Position numbers and translations under genes: made by a program. DNA of 64,000 bases from Rhizophagus clarus (lineage: Eukaryota; Glomeromycota; Glomeromycetes; Glomerales; Glomeraceae): the NCBI GenBank assembly GCA_015698045.1, contig BLAL01000073.1, forward strand, positions 248,001 to 312,000, in the 5' to 3' direction. The notes under the pieces are model-generated. The model was not told the origin of the DNA. It searched no databases and saw only the letters and a program-made list of their open reading frames with translations. Shown here piece by piece: positions 11,424 through 22,269 of the stretch (the stretch's first letter is position 1; the number at the start of each line of letters is the position of its first letter).

Positions 11424-12979
11424 ATGGTTCGCAATGCATATTTACAAAAATTATCTCAAAATTTACTTGAAGTATTGGATGATGATGATGAATATTATGA
11501 TATTACAATTGAAGTTGGAAACGGTCCTAACGCAAGAGTATTTCGTGCCCATATGATTATCTTAAATTATCGTTCTTCTTATTTGAAAAGAATTTTGTCA
11601 ACAAATAAAAAGAAAAGTGACGGAACTTTAATACATATAAAATTGCCAAATGTTATTCCTGAAATTTTTCAAATAATTTTAAGGTAGGAAAACGTAGAAA
11701 ACTAATAAATTAAATAATTGTTTGTTTTGATTTTTATAAACGATTTTATTTCAGGTATATTTATGGAGGAAAACTTTTTTTAGAAGAATATGATACTTCC
11801 GATATCGTTAAAATTTTGGTTGCTGCAAATGAATTAGATCTTCGAGAATTAATTCCGGATATACAATCATTTTTGATTGAGAACGAAACAGAATGGATTG
11901 AACAAAATTTTAACATGATATATCGAACGAGCTTTGAAACCGATACTTTCTCAGAACTTCAAAATTTTTGTATAGAGTTAATTTCTAAACAACCGATAAA
12001 AATCTTCAATTCATTTGATTTTACTTTAATTTCAGAAAAAGCTTTGATCTCTCTAATTCAACATGATAAACTTCAAATGAGTGAAATTCAGGTTTGGGAA
12101 CATGCTCTTAAATGGGGTATTGCTCAGAATCCTAAACTTTCTTTGGATCGCTCAAACTATTCGAATGATGATTATAATATACTAAAGAATACCTTGCAAC
12201 AATGTATTCCTCTTATTAATTTTAAGAATTTGACCTCAAAAGAATTTTTAGATAATATATTTCCTTACCAAAAAATTTTACCGGAAGGTTTGTTTATTGA
12301 TCTATTGAAATTCTTTCTTGACAGTGATTATAAACCATCAATTAGAAAAACTAAAGAAGCAAAGAGAACAGAAGAGATTAAAGAAAAAAATGAGATCAAA
12401 GAAACTAGTGAAGCCAAAGAAAACAATTCTAATAAGAGCATTGATTCGAAAATTATTACGCATCAACATGTTGAATTAATCTCAAAATGGATTGATAAGT
12501 TAGAGATTACAGACGAATTAAAAAATTTATATGAATTCAAATTAATACTTCGTGGATCTCGTGATGGATTTACACCTGAAAGGTTTCATGAAATTTGTGA
12601 TAATAAACCTCATACTATAACGATTATTAAAGTAGAAGGCAGTAATGAAATTCTCGGAGGTTACAATCCGATTATATGGGAATCTAGAAATTGTGCTGAT
12701 CCAGGATTTGATATTGAATATAGTGATACTGAAGATAGTTTCTTATTTTCTTTTAAAAATAAGGTAGATATTAAAAATCATATATTAAGTCGAGTGTTGA
12801 ATAAAGAACACGCTATAGATAATTATTATTTATGTGGCCCATCATTTGGTCATGTGGACCTTAAAACATACGAGAATAAAACTGGTTATTGCGTAAAAGA
12901 TTCTTATGATAAAGGAATTAGGGATGTAATGGGTTACTTTCTAATGGAAGAATATGAAATATTTCATATCAATGTTTAA
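11424..12979 (+). CDS. BTB-BACK-TLDc protein 1
   Basis: Two exons, 11424-11683 and 11755-12979, joined by a 71-bp phase-2 intron that sits at the same codon (LR|YIYGG) in all paralogues here; 494 aa. BTB/POZ spans about 20-125 with EYYDITIEVG and FRAHMIILNYRSSYL. A BACK-like helical part runs about 128-275 (QVWEHALKWGIAQNP), a Lys/Glu-rich linker about 280-315, and TLDc about 318-494 (ILRGSRDGFTPERF, ILGGYNPIIWES, FLFSFKNK, CGPSFGHVDL). BTB-BACK proteins usually act as cullin-3 ligase adaptors or oligomeric scaffolds, and TLDc domains in other eukaryotes are linked to oxidative-stress protection and V-ATPase binding; the function here is inferred only from domains. The start ATG is the one aligned with paralogues; an in-frame ATG 45 bp upstream exists. 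The frame is intact and likely functional. Confidence 0.9.
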
Positions 12980-14481
12980 TTATAAGTATTTAATATTATT
13001 AATAATTAAATCGAATATTTTTAGTCGATGGTAGAATTAAAATATTTCATAAAAAAATAAATTTTATATTTTTTATGCATTACAATTTTTAATATTCATC
13101 GAAATAATCTATATTGTACAAAAGTGTTATTAGTTTCGACATAAGTTCATATGTTCTTTTAAGTTCAAATCTGATTGACCATTACGAATTTGGAAATATT
13201 AAAACATTGAAATTTGTCATGAACCGTTATGCTAATGTTTTGCATTTTTCTTATTGATCGATAATGAATCTGTAATTAATGTTAGTTATCACTTTACTTT
13301 TCTTTGAAAAGTTTATTTCATAATAAAGGGTATAGTGATTGTAAATGACATTTGCTTGATCCGAATAATCACTTTTTTTTATTTGTCAACTCATTCAATG
13401 TAAAATTTTTAAAGGTGTGGAAATATATGTTGTTCAAAATATAAAACATCCATTATTTAAAAATTTATTTATAAAACAAATACTTTTAAAGTAAATAAAT
13501 CATTATGCATTATTTAGTTAAAAAGAAAAACTTGGACTTTTTCGTTATACTAGACTTGGGTACCGAAACCTTTCGGCTTCACTGTACCCCTATAAAAAAT
13601 GTTTGTTCGATAAATATTCGGAATGGGATCAAATTTCCGAACATTCGCACGTTATTATACAATATTTGTTATAATTTAATACAAGATGCCGAGATTGAGT
13701 ATTTTTTGACTGCATAAAAATCATACAATATCATAATAAATATCCAATAAATGTCAAGTAAACGTTCGGAATGGGGTCGATTTTCCGAATAAAAAGCCGA
13801 ACAGTGTTTGGACAATATTTTTATAGGCCAATATAAGGTACGCTGATATTTCGGTATGTTATGTAATATGATAATTAGTAAAAAATGTATTCCGTTAAAC
13901 AGTTATTACTTTTTCTGTTGAAACTATCCGCCTTTTATAAAAGCCATGATGGCACGCTCGGAATTCACTTCAACTAAATGAGGTAAAAGGTTCTATATAC
14001 TGTACATATATGTGACAAGCAATTATCGTTATTTGATTTTTTTTTAAATTTTTATTTACTATCTATGATAAATGACATATTGTGGCTATTTCAATAAGTC
14101 GCGGGCGCAGTAAATTTAACATTCAGCCTGCCATATGATTGTTGAGTATCAGCCTAGCGTAAATTCGTTAATTTTGTTAGCCAAATTAGTCATTGATCTG
14201 CAGATGCCCGCGGCGTCTTGCTACGGAAAATTTATAATATGATATTATTAATTAATATTATGTAATCATCACACCATTAATAAAGATTTAACGTTATATA
14301 ATCATTTGTATTAGAACTCGCGATTTAAATAATTGAAATCCCATAATTCTCGTTTTTTTGAATTTCGGTATATATAGTCATCGCAATATGCTATATTTTT
14401 GCTCCCTATCCTCTCTTGCCTATTGGCTAAGATCAAGTGTAGTATCTGTTCTTTTCAGTATAATATCTGAAATGTTACACA
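12980..14481. other. Spacer with one motif-rich element
   Basis: AT-rich. It contains the TTCGGAA-type element at 13588-13829 and a perfect palindrome GTTACACATTGTGTAAC (14474-14490) at the edge of the 5S duplication. No supported gene. Confidence 0.4.
13588..13829. mobile_element. MITE-like element with TTCGGAA/TTCCGAA motifs
   Basis: The ends resemble the TCCGGA elements (CCCTATAAAAAATG at left, ATTTTTATAGGCC at right), but the repeated internal motif is TTCGGAATGGG(A/G)TC with TTTCCGAA, present twice in full plus partial copies. About 240 bp. No clear target duplication was found, so the boundaries are approximate. The 70-aa ORF across it is not a credible gene. Confidence 0.5.
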
Positions 14482-14829
14482 TTGTGTAACTTAGATATTT
14501 ACGAATTTTTATAATTCGGGGGAGTCCCTTGGCTTGCCAACACTCGCCCACGAGTGTCCCTAGTATTGTACAACCTCTAGGCGACGCTCACATTTTAAAA
14601 TATTAGCGGGTTGGGAAGTGTGTGAGGGTTTTTTTTTTTTTTAAGAAATTATAGTGATCAGGAACTATTTTGTTGCCCGTATTTCGGATGTTTTTAGAGG
14701 TGCGGTAGTTGAAAAAATTTAATAGTTAACGCGTCAGTTATTATTAAGCATTGTATATTTAAAATTTTTCCTGTATGAACGTGTAATTTGCGGATTCCCA
14801 ATTTAGAAAACTACTTTTGTACTATAAGG

Positions 14830-14839
14830 AAAAAAAAAA
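14830..14839 (-). terminator. Pol III T-run after 5S copy A
   Basis: A run of A on the plus strand reads as a T-run directly after the 5S 3' end on the minus strand, the standard RNA polymerase III stop. Confidence 0.75.
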
Positions 14840-14840
14840 G

Positions 14841-14955
14841 CTACAGCACCCAGTATTCCCACGTTGTCCCCAACCGTAGTACTGACTGGGCCATCAGTGG
14901 CTTAACTTCGGAGATCGGACGGGTTCCGGTGCTTTTCACTGTATATGGCCGTAAC
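14841..14955 (-). rRNA. 5S ribosomal RNA, copy A
   Basis: The minus strand reads as a full fungal 5S rRNA of about 115 nt. It starts TTACGGCCATA, contains GTCCGATCTCCGAAGTTAAG (internal promoter region of box A) and the box C area, and ends GGGAATACTGGGTGCTGTAG. It is transcribed by RNA polymerase III from internal promoters and goes into the large ribosomal subunit. Solitary, dispersed 5S genes outside the rDNA unit are usual in Rhizophagus. It differs from copy B by about two bases, one near the 5' end and one at the 3' end, so both may be functional. Confidence 0.95.
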
Positions 14956-15246
14956 TAAGAGGACTTAAAATTTATTTATTTTATTATGAATTTCTAAGAA
15001 ATAATTTTAATCCAATTCTGCATACTAATCGTTATTTTTGGTCAAATTGCAATCTTTTAAGTTATTAAACCTTACCTAAATTTTATGTTGCATTGAAATA
15101 ATGCATCTATCGTATTCTTTTTAAAATATGTTTGGCAAATGACAAATGATTCAAATGACAAATTTTATTTTTTGATTGAAATTACATGATAAGAATATTA
15201 ACCAATAAAAATCGAATAACTGACATGAAAGGATTAAGAATAATGA

Positions 15247-15640
15247 CAAATCGTTTGAATAAGCACTGATTTTAAACGTGTTCCATATGAACGAGTTTAC
15301 CGGTTTATAATATTCCTCTATTTACTGTAACTATATCGAGGGGACCGTTAAAAGCGGGATAGAATCACGTGATCATGGTAAAAATAACTGTCACACGGTG
15401 TCGCATCCTCCATTCTTCATTTTTACTAAGTATTCCCGGGACTTAGAATTTTTTCAGTTAGTAAAAACATATTTATCACATCCATTATTTGTTACATTCG
15501 TAATTTCTTAATGCCGTAATTCCGGCCAATTCTACCCCGCTTTAACGATCCCCCTATATCGAGAATTTATCTGTATAAGAATACCATATATAATAAGTTA
15601 TTTAATTACACTCATTTTTCGCTAAACAAATTACCAAAGC
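15247..15640. other. Spacer, nothing recognised
   Basis: AT-rich sequence. I see no gene, repeat or structure here. Confidence 0.4.
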
Positions 15641-16242
15641 CATTCTAAAAATATTTTCCTTACCGAAATCCATTTTATTTGCTTATTTCCTTTCCCTTCT
15701 ATTATGATCATCACATCTCGATATTTCATTCATCACTTTCCCTTTCACCTCTTCATCGTTTACCTTTCATTTTATTCTTCCTCTCCCTTTCACGCTTTCT
15801 CTTTCACTTTGTTATCGTTTTCACTCCTTCTTCCACTTCATTCATCACTTCCACTTCTACTTCTTTCTTAAAGATTTTCCGTCCAAAAAAAAAAAAACGC
15901 TATACCGTTGAAAAAAAATCCATCAATTACTATTATATTACTAAAATGAGTTAACATGATTTATTATACTTTGTCAGTATTAGTCAAATGCTAATTACCG
16001 AAAAGCAATTAGAAAAAAAAGAATTTCGTTAATTGATCTACTGCTATAATTACTAAAGATAGTGTAGTAGCAAACATCGGCTAACGGGAATAAAATTTTT
16101 TTTGTACATTAGTAATCAACCCAGAATCTGCTGATCAAATCGTCCGATCAAATTGTCGACTAAGCTATCCCAAGACCCAAGCTAACAAAAACAGGTTAGA
16201 TCAGGCGCAGGTCACACAATTCAAATTATTTATACGGGCTAA
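15641..16242 (-). mobile_element. Second, truncated copy of the Helitron-like element
   Basis: It shares with 10216-11090 the pyrimidine-rich block (15670-15880), the A-run and TATACC(A/G)TTGAAAAA motif, a block around ATGAGTTAACAT, and the end GATCAGGCGCAGGTCACAC to the TTTATACGGGCTAA terminus near 16242. The GC-rich hairpin and CTAG end are absent, so the left end is lost. The encoded ORF at 15679 is only composition. Confidence 0.5.
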
Positions 16243-16584
16243 TATGACTTACTAATGTGTAATAATGAACAAAGCTCTGAACTTGACAACGATTTCTGAA
16301 ACCGTTTCAGTATAGCTGTTACATTATTATAATTTTTATATACTTATATCTAATGATTATAGAACAATAAAATATGATTTTACTAGATTTACTTCATTGA
16401 GACGTTCAATTTCATACGGTTAAATGGAGTAATTTACTATATATACTTCATATTTTTACAATCATTGACTAACAATTACATCAATATCAAATGTTACGAA
16501 GTCACAGTGACTGATTAGCCATTCTATATTATTAATATTATTTTTTTTATCATTTTATTCACGAAGTAATAATTTGAATCCATA
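16243..16584. other. AT-rich spacer
   Basis: Nothing recognised. It sits where the rest of the TLDc domain of the next pseudogene should have been. Confidence 0.4.
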
Positions 16585-18347
16585 TATATTTTTCAATTTA
16601 TGTGTATTCTCTAGTCTATCAATCCATTTTGAGATTAATTCAACATGTTGATTCGTAATAATATTTGAATAATATAAGTCTTATTAGAATTAATTACTTT
16701 GATTTCTTTAGTTTCTTCTATTTCCATTGTTTCTTTGACCTCTTCCGCTTTCTTTGTTTCTTTTGTTTCTTTAGTTGATGGTCTATAATCATTATCAAGA
16801 AAAATTTTTAATAAATGATTATATAATTCTTCTGGTAAAATTTTTTGATAAGGAAGTATATTTTCCAAGAATTCTTTTGATGACAAATTTTGTAATTTAA
16901 TAAGAGGAATAAATTGTCGCAAGATATTCTTTAGAATATTATAATCATCATTTGAATAGCTTGAAAGATCCGAAGAAAGTCCAGGATTCTGAGCAATACC
17001 CCATTTAGAATATGATCCCAAATTTGAACGTCACTCATTTCAAGATTATCTTGTTCAATAAGAGAGATCAAAGCTTTTTCTGGAATTGAAGTAAAATCAG
17101 GTGAATTAAAAATTTTTTCCGGTTGTTTAGACATTAATTCTTTACAAAAATTTTAAAGTTCTGAAAAAGAACCAATTTTAAAACTCATTTGATATATCAT
17201 GTTAAAATTTTGTTCAATCCAATTAGTTTCATTATTAATCAAAAATGATTGCAGATGAGGAATTAGCTCTTGAAGACCTAGTTCGCTAGCAGCAACCAAA
17301 ATTTTAACTATGTCGGAAGTATCATATTCTTTCAAAGAAAGTTCTCCTCCATATATATATATATCTAAAAATAAAAACGCTTATAAAATTAATATAAATC
17401 AAATAAATTATTTATTTTATTGATTTAAAAACTTTCATACCTTAATATTTTTTGAAAATTTCAGGTAAAATATTTGGTAATTTTATGTGTTAAAGATCTG
17501 TCATTTTTCTTTTTATTAGCCCTATAAAAAATAAATGTCCGGAAAATGTTATCAAAAATGTCTGGAAAATGTCCGGAATAAATCTGATGTGTCCGGAAAA
17601 TGTCCACTTTTTTGGTACATGTCTGACGCACTTCTGATACTTAAAATTTTGACATGTCCTAACTTTGTCCAGAATTCGTCCAGTATTTGTTCAGTATAAA
17701 ATTTTGGACAAATTCTGGACAGTTAAACCTGGACAAATTCTGGACATAGTAAAAAAACCAGATAGACAAATTCCGGACATGAAAAAGTTCAGGACAAATT
17801 CTGGATACTATTTCCAAAAAAGGATAAATTAATTTTGTAAAAAAATGCAAAAAGCAAAAAACTGACATTCAAAACCTTTTCTGTCGTACTAATTAAAATT
17901 GCAGAGCAGGCAAAAATACTATATATCTATGATATAAAAATTTTGGGTTAAGGAATAATAATGATCATCTATCCATTGATCATCTTTTGTGGCAAATTTT
18001 ACGAAAATACATTTCCGGACAATTTCTGGACAATTTCCAATATCCCGAAAATGCAGTGTTTTCGGAACAGTTTCCGGATACACAGTGTCCAGAATTTCCG
18101 GACAATATTTTAGATAATTTTTCTGGACATTTTCCGAACATTTTCCGGACACTTATTTTTTATAGGGTAGTTGATAAAGTTCTTTTCAAATAAGGAGAAC
18201 GATAATTTAAAATAACCATATGGGCACGAAATATACTTGTACATAAGGATCGTTACCAACTTCAATTGTAATGTCATAATATTCATTGTCATTCAAAATT
18301 TCAAGTAAATTTTGGGACAATTGTGATAAAAATTTATTATCAGCCAT
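16585..18347 (-). pseudogene. BTB-BACK-TLDc pseudogene split by a transposon
   Basis: The start codon is at 18347 (ATGGCTGATAAT). Exon 1 (18347 to about 17440) is interrupted by the 648-bp element at 17520-18167 plus its TAG duplication. Exon 2 runs from about 17360 down to 16585. At least two frameshifts break it, near 17010 and 17145, and it stops just after the TLDc start, so the domain is lost. The closest relative is the gene at 31797: the linker (STKETKETKKAEEVKETMEI) is the same, and promoter sequence with a TATA box is conserved upstream. This is a recent duplicate that then decayed. Confidence 0.85.
17520..18167. mobile_element. TCCGGA-motif element inserted in BTB exon 1
   Basis: 648 bp, left end CCCTATAAAAAATAAATG, right end its inverse (TTATTTTTTATAGGG). 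Flanking TAG repeats (17517-17519, 18168-18170) are the target duplication; the uninterrupted paralogue sequence confirms this. The arms hold about eight exact TCCGGA palindromes and many one-base variants (TCTGGA, TCCAGA). The centre (17839-17933) is a core shared with 57667-57758 (inverted) and partly with 31446-31519. It has no transposase; short ORFs are motif artefacts. The 3-bp duplication and TIR suggest mobilisation by a CACTA/CMC- or Harbinger-type transposase, which is inference. Confidence 0.85.
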
Positions 18348-19364
18348 TATAATTGAGAAAGAAAGAAAGAGTTGATCATACCTGTAGTTTGTATTCCGGA
18401 CACCTTTTATAGAAAGAAGTCGAGATTACGGTACAATATAACAGTAAATTATCCAAATATATTAGAGAACCAGTTTTAAATCTTTTTTATAATTAAAAAT
18501 AAGCAAGTATGAATATTCTGCTTCTTATTTCTTTTCCATAAAAAAAGTAATTGATTATTAATAAAACTTTATTGTTTAATTTTTTTTTTTATCACTGGGT
18601 AGGTAATCATGATTACCAATTCGTCTTTGGACTCGGATGCCTGGCATATTGCGGAAAATCATGATTACAGACTATACCAAAAAGTAATGTGGCAAATCGG
18701 ATTACTAATTATTAAACATATGATTTTTTCTTTATCATTTAGGTCTAGTAAAGGACTCAGGTGATCATCAATTACTAAACGTTGTTTTTAAAATTTTTTA
18801 TTTTTGTTTCATCTCTTAAATTTAGATAAGGACTTATCGTTATGGGTAAATATTGATCTTTTGACAATCGATTGCCTCTCAATTACTGATTTGATTTTAT
18901 AAATATTAGCTTATTTGAATCCTTTTAATGTGAAAAATTGGAAACGGAAATTTGCTTTACAGTAGCTGTCCTAAATAAAAATTTATTTATGATTGAAAAA
19001 AATAATAAATTTAATAAATTTACATATTAATGTTATTAAATTTTATAAAATAAAGAGGAACCATGAGAAGTATTTTGTATAGTACTTCTTTGTTAACTAA
19101 CAAGCATTTTTAACATATATATTCTTTCACTTTATAATAAATAAATTTATTAACATAAATATTATACAAAATACACAATTAACTCTAGTCATAGTTATCA
19201 TTTCTCTGCGTACTGATAAATTGCCTTTTTTACTATACTAATTTCGTCATAACAAACTCATCAGTTAAGTCTATTATATATTTTACTCTTTAATGATACA
19301 TATCTATCTTTTCTTTTCTTTTCTTTCCTTATAAATATATTTTATATTTATATATATCTTTCTT
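18348..19364. other. Promoter of the pseudogene, then AT-rich spacer
   Basis: The first 70 bp carry the conserved TATA region of the BTB pseudogene. Beyond that is spacer, with a perfect palindrome GTAATCATGATTAC near 18605. No gene supported. Confidence 0.4.
18403..18411 (-). promoter_or_regulatory. TATA box of the BTB pseudogene
   Basis: The minus strand reads TATAAAAGG about 56 bp upstream of the start codon, followed by TGTCCGGAATACAAACTA. The same block precedes the intact gene at 31797, so the promoter was duplicated with the gene. Confidence 0.65.
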
Positions 19365-19585
19365 ACACGTTTGTCTAATTAATATACATATATATATTGT
19401 ACATCTCTTAAACTCTTTTGAATATCTTACATACACGTCTAATAAATATAGATTCTTTTAAAGCTCTTTTGAATATTTCCTTACTCGTCTAATAAATATA
19501 TATTGAAACTCTCTTGAGTATCTTCCTTACACGTTTAATTAGAATATAAATATCTCTTAAAACTCTTGAATATATTTCTAATAGT
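19365..19585 (+). repeat. Degenerate tandem repeat upstream of the 211-aa ORF
   Basis: About four imperfect copies of a 55-65 bp unit containing CTTAC(A)CG(T)CTAATAAATATA and CTCTTGAATAT. It ends just before the ATG at 19595. Confidence 0.6.
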
Positions 19586-19594
19586 TGCTTAGTC

Positions 19595-20230
19595 ATGGAA
19601 AATGTCGATACCTATTATAGAGAATTAAATACATTTGAAGCTAGAGATTTGTCCTTAAAAAAGTCTTTAAAAGTTAAGAAAGAACTATTGAATAACATTT
19701 TCAAGAATCCTGAAGAAGAAGAAGGAGCTTGGATTAAACAAAAAGATGATGTTGAAAATATTTCGAAACATATAGTTCTCATTGCAAAACAAAAGGACGA
19801 AATCATAAATGATACGTTTGCATTAACTGAAAGTGCACTAAAATTATTAAAGAGAAAAGAAGTTTTATGTTATCGGGATAAAGTTGGAGATTTTAATAAT
19901 GAAGTAAAAAAAAGATTTACGCGAGATGATTGGGGTGAGATAATGTCTGTTTTTAATAGAAAAATAAATACGAATAAGAATTTTAGGAAAGTTGATGAAA
20001 AATATCTTATAAAGCTAAAAGTGGTTTTAAAAGAGGTTGACATAGATTTAGAAGAATTTGAATTATTATTACGGTTAAAACGTACTGGGAATTATGAGTT
20101 TTATCAAGATAAAGCAAAAACCTTGGACCAAGAAATAGAGGATCTTGAAATTTCATTTCCTGAAGAATTAGAATATTTTAAATCTCCATTAAAGAAACTT
20201 CTACTTGCTTTGAAAGTTTGGTACAGTTAG
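19595..20230 (+). CDS. Hypothetical 211-aa charged helical protein
   Basis: One intact ORF of 211 codons, long for chance in this AT-rich DNA. The protein is Lys/Glu-rich and mainly helical, with likely coiled-coil stretches (about 10-75 and 165-190). It has no signal peptide, membrane segment or cysteine motif. I do not recognise the family. It begins at the first ATG after an unusual tandem repeat (19365-19585), which may be its 5' UTR or promoter. No intron is needed. It could be a lineage-specific protein or an orphan exon. Confidence 0.6.
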   Translation: MENVDTYYRELNTFEARDLSLKKSLKVKKELLNNIFKNPEEEEGAWIKQKDDVENISKHIVLIAKQKDEIINDTFALTESALKLLKRKEVLCYRDKVGDFNNEVKKRFTRDDWGEIMSVFNRKINTNKNFRKVDEKYLIKLKVVLKEVDIDLEEFELLLRLKRTGNYEFYQDKAKTLDQEIEDLEISFPEELEYFKSPLKKLLLALKVWYS

Positions 20231-20854
20231 GAACTAAATTTTCGTAAAAAAAAAGCAATCTGAAACTTAATTTTATTGAGTAAATATAGCAAATATTTTT
20301 TTTTTTCTATTCATGTAATGCACGTATTATTTTTATGATTGTTTTTATTGAGATCTGATTTAATATTGCATATGCATGTTATTTATAACTCTCATTCAAA
20401 TCTAATAAAATATAGTACCAAGTTATATTGCAAAAAAATACATGTGCAGTAAAACAATATTATTAAATAATTCGTATATATAAAGTTATAGTCCTCCTAA
20501 AAAGTATAAAAAATTACAGCAAATTTCTTTATTTATTATGCATGATGATAAAGTAATAAAGTGGAAAGTAATAAAATGGAAGGTATCAGAGTGGTAGGTC
20601 GCTGATCTGTCATCAACGTCGTTCTTAGTAACAATATCAGCATAAAGTCTACTTACGACTAAGCTTCATTGCTGTAGATCTACCATACTTTGTACCATAA
20701 ATCCACTGGATCAGGTCATAATTGTTTCTAAGAGAGTTCAATAATCTGCTGAACATAAATCATTTCAAGTTTTTCATAGCTACTCTTCCTAATAATGAAA
20801 AACTAAAGATAGTTTTATATTTTCTTCTGATTATAAGGAATATTATAAATTATA
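20231..20854. other. Spacer, nothing recognised
   Basis: AT-rich downstream region of the 211-aa ORF. No feature seen. Confidence 0.4.
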
Positions 20855-20985
20855 ATAAGTCGAGTAGTGAATAAAAATACGTGATAGATAATTTTTATTT
20901 ATTTTGGCCGCTATCATTTGGTTGTGAAGACCTTAAAACCTTTGATAATAGAACTGGTCATTATAAAAAAGAAATTCTTGTGACA
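20855..20985 (+). pseudogene. TLDc C-terminal fragment
   Basis: It reads like SRVVNKN, IDNFYLFWPLSFGCEDLK and NRTGHYKKEI, matching the end of TLDc in the gene at 11424 (IDNYYLCGPSFGHVDLK, NKTGYC). It is isolated, with no upstream domain. Confidence 0.7.
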
Positions 20986-21324
20986 AGCAGAAATATTTTC
21001 ATGCTGCTCTTATTTTACATCAGTGGAGATTTTTCTATAAGAACATTATATAACGGGATATTAATTTATATCATAATTTCTATCAAAAATTTCAATATCA
21101 CTGGCATATAAAACAATAAAAAGACCACTTGTTAATCCTGTAGTGTCAAATAATTTTTTATTTTGAGCGGATCCATTGATCAAGCAGGATTTTCGTGAAA
21201 TTGGATATATATAGTTTAGGAGTATTATTCTGGGAATTAACATCACCTTTTAATTATGAAATAAGAAAAGATCATATTTCAAGGCACTTAACCAGTTAAT
21301 AACTGACCATAACCGACCGTTGCC

Positions 21325-22260
21325 ATCCCTAGACAAGACAGTGACACTACCAAAATCAAGGTTCTAAACCTAGATTACTCTTACTTTCAAATGAAAATAA
21401 TGACACCTTTTCAGGATTAAACTTTAATGCCATTAAATCATAATGATTTGTTTATGGCATTAACTTACATGTAATAAAATACAAAAAATTATAGTAAAAT
21501 CGTAAATGTTAGTAATATAAAATAAAAATTAGAAAATATAAAATTAAAAATTATACCATCCATAATAATCTTCATCCTATATTAAATAAAAAGAAAAAAA
21601 TATTAAATAAATACATAGGCCCCATCAAATCAATTGATTTGATAAAGTAAATGCTCCAACCATCGCAAAATACTGTGCCATGCAGCCATAAGTTAGTAAT
21701 ATGTAAAATAAATAACAAATTAAAATTTAAAAATCAAACCAATTCCAAGATAATTTCATTAAAGGATATGCTAACCTTTTCATTTAATACAAAGTAAAAG
21801 TACCTGGCTTGTGAACTGAAGATGGGATCATGCACTGACAAGACAGTGACATTACCAAAATCAATATTCTATAACCAGGAATTACTCTTTTACTTTGTAT
21901 AATAAAAAAGAAAACACACCTTTCAAATTTAGAATAAAAATAAAAATTAAATTAAATTAAACCAATTTTATGGTAAACTTAATATTATATTAAAAGATGT
22001 ATAATCTTTTCATTTATTAATAGGAAAGGTACATAGTTGATTCCTCCTCCAGAATCAACAGATCCTATTAGCAAAGTAAAAGTACCTAGTGAACTGAAGA
22101 TGGGATCATGCACTGACGAGACAGTGACACTACCAAAATCAAGATTCTAAACTTAGATTACTCTTACTTTCGAAATGAGAAGAAAGACACCTTTTCAGGG
22201 TTACAATTTAATGCCATTGAATTATAATAATTGTCCATGGCATTGTCTTGTATGTACCTA
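21325..22260. repeat. Three diverged copies of a dispersed repeat
   Basis: Copies begin near 21331, 21811 and 22090. They share GACAGTGACA(C/T)TACCAAAATC, then TTACTCTTACTTT and CACCTTTTCAGG. Copies 2 and 3 also share the left part GAACTGAAGATGGGATCATG. No coding capacity was seen. ORFs here are short. Confidence 0.7.
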
Positions 22261-22269
22261 AAATAAACA

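Larger units (their letters stand above)
14482..15246. repeat. Segmental duplication carrying 5S rRNA, copy A
   Basis: It matches 24684-25762 across the 5S gene and several hundred bases on both sides, including a hairpin (ACACTCG CCCA CGAGTGT near 14548). Copy B is longer because of an inserted segment left of its 5S gene. The flanks are conserved along with the gene, so it was copied as DNA rather than from an RNA. Confidence 0.8.

Noticed and set aside
13505..13717. 70-codon ORF at the TTCGGAA element
   Set aside because: Overlaps the element's left end; no domain, and explained by the repeat.
17659..18193. Cys/Pro-rich ORFs on both strands
   Set aside because: Also translations of the TCCGGA motif array (SGKCPE-type peptides).
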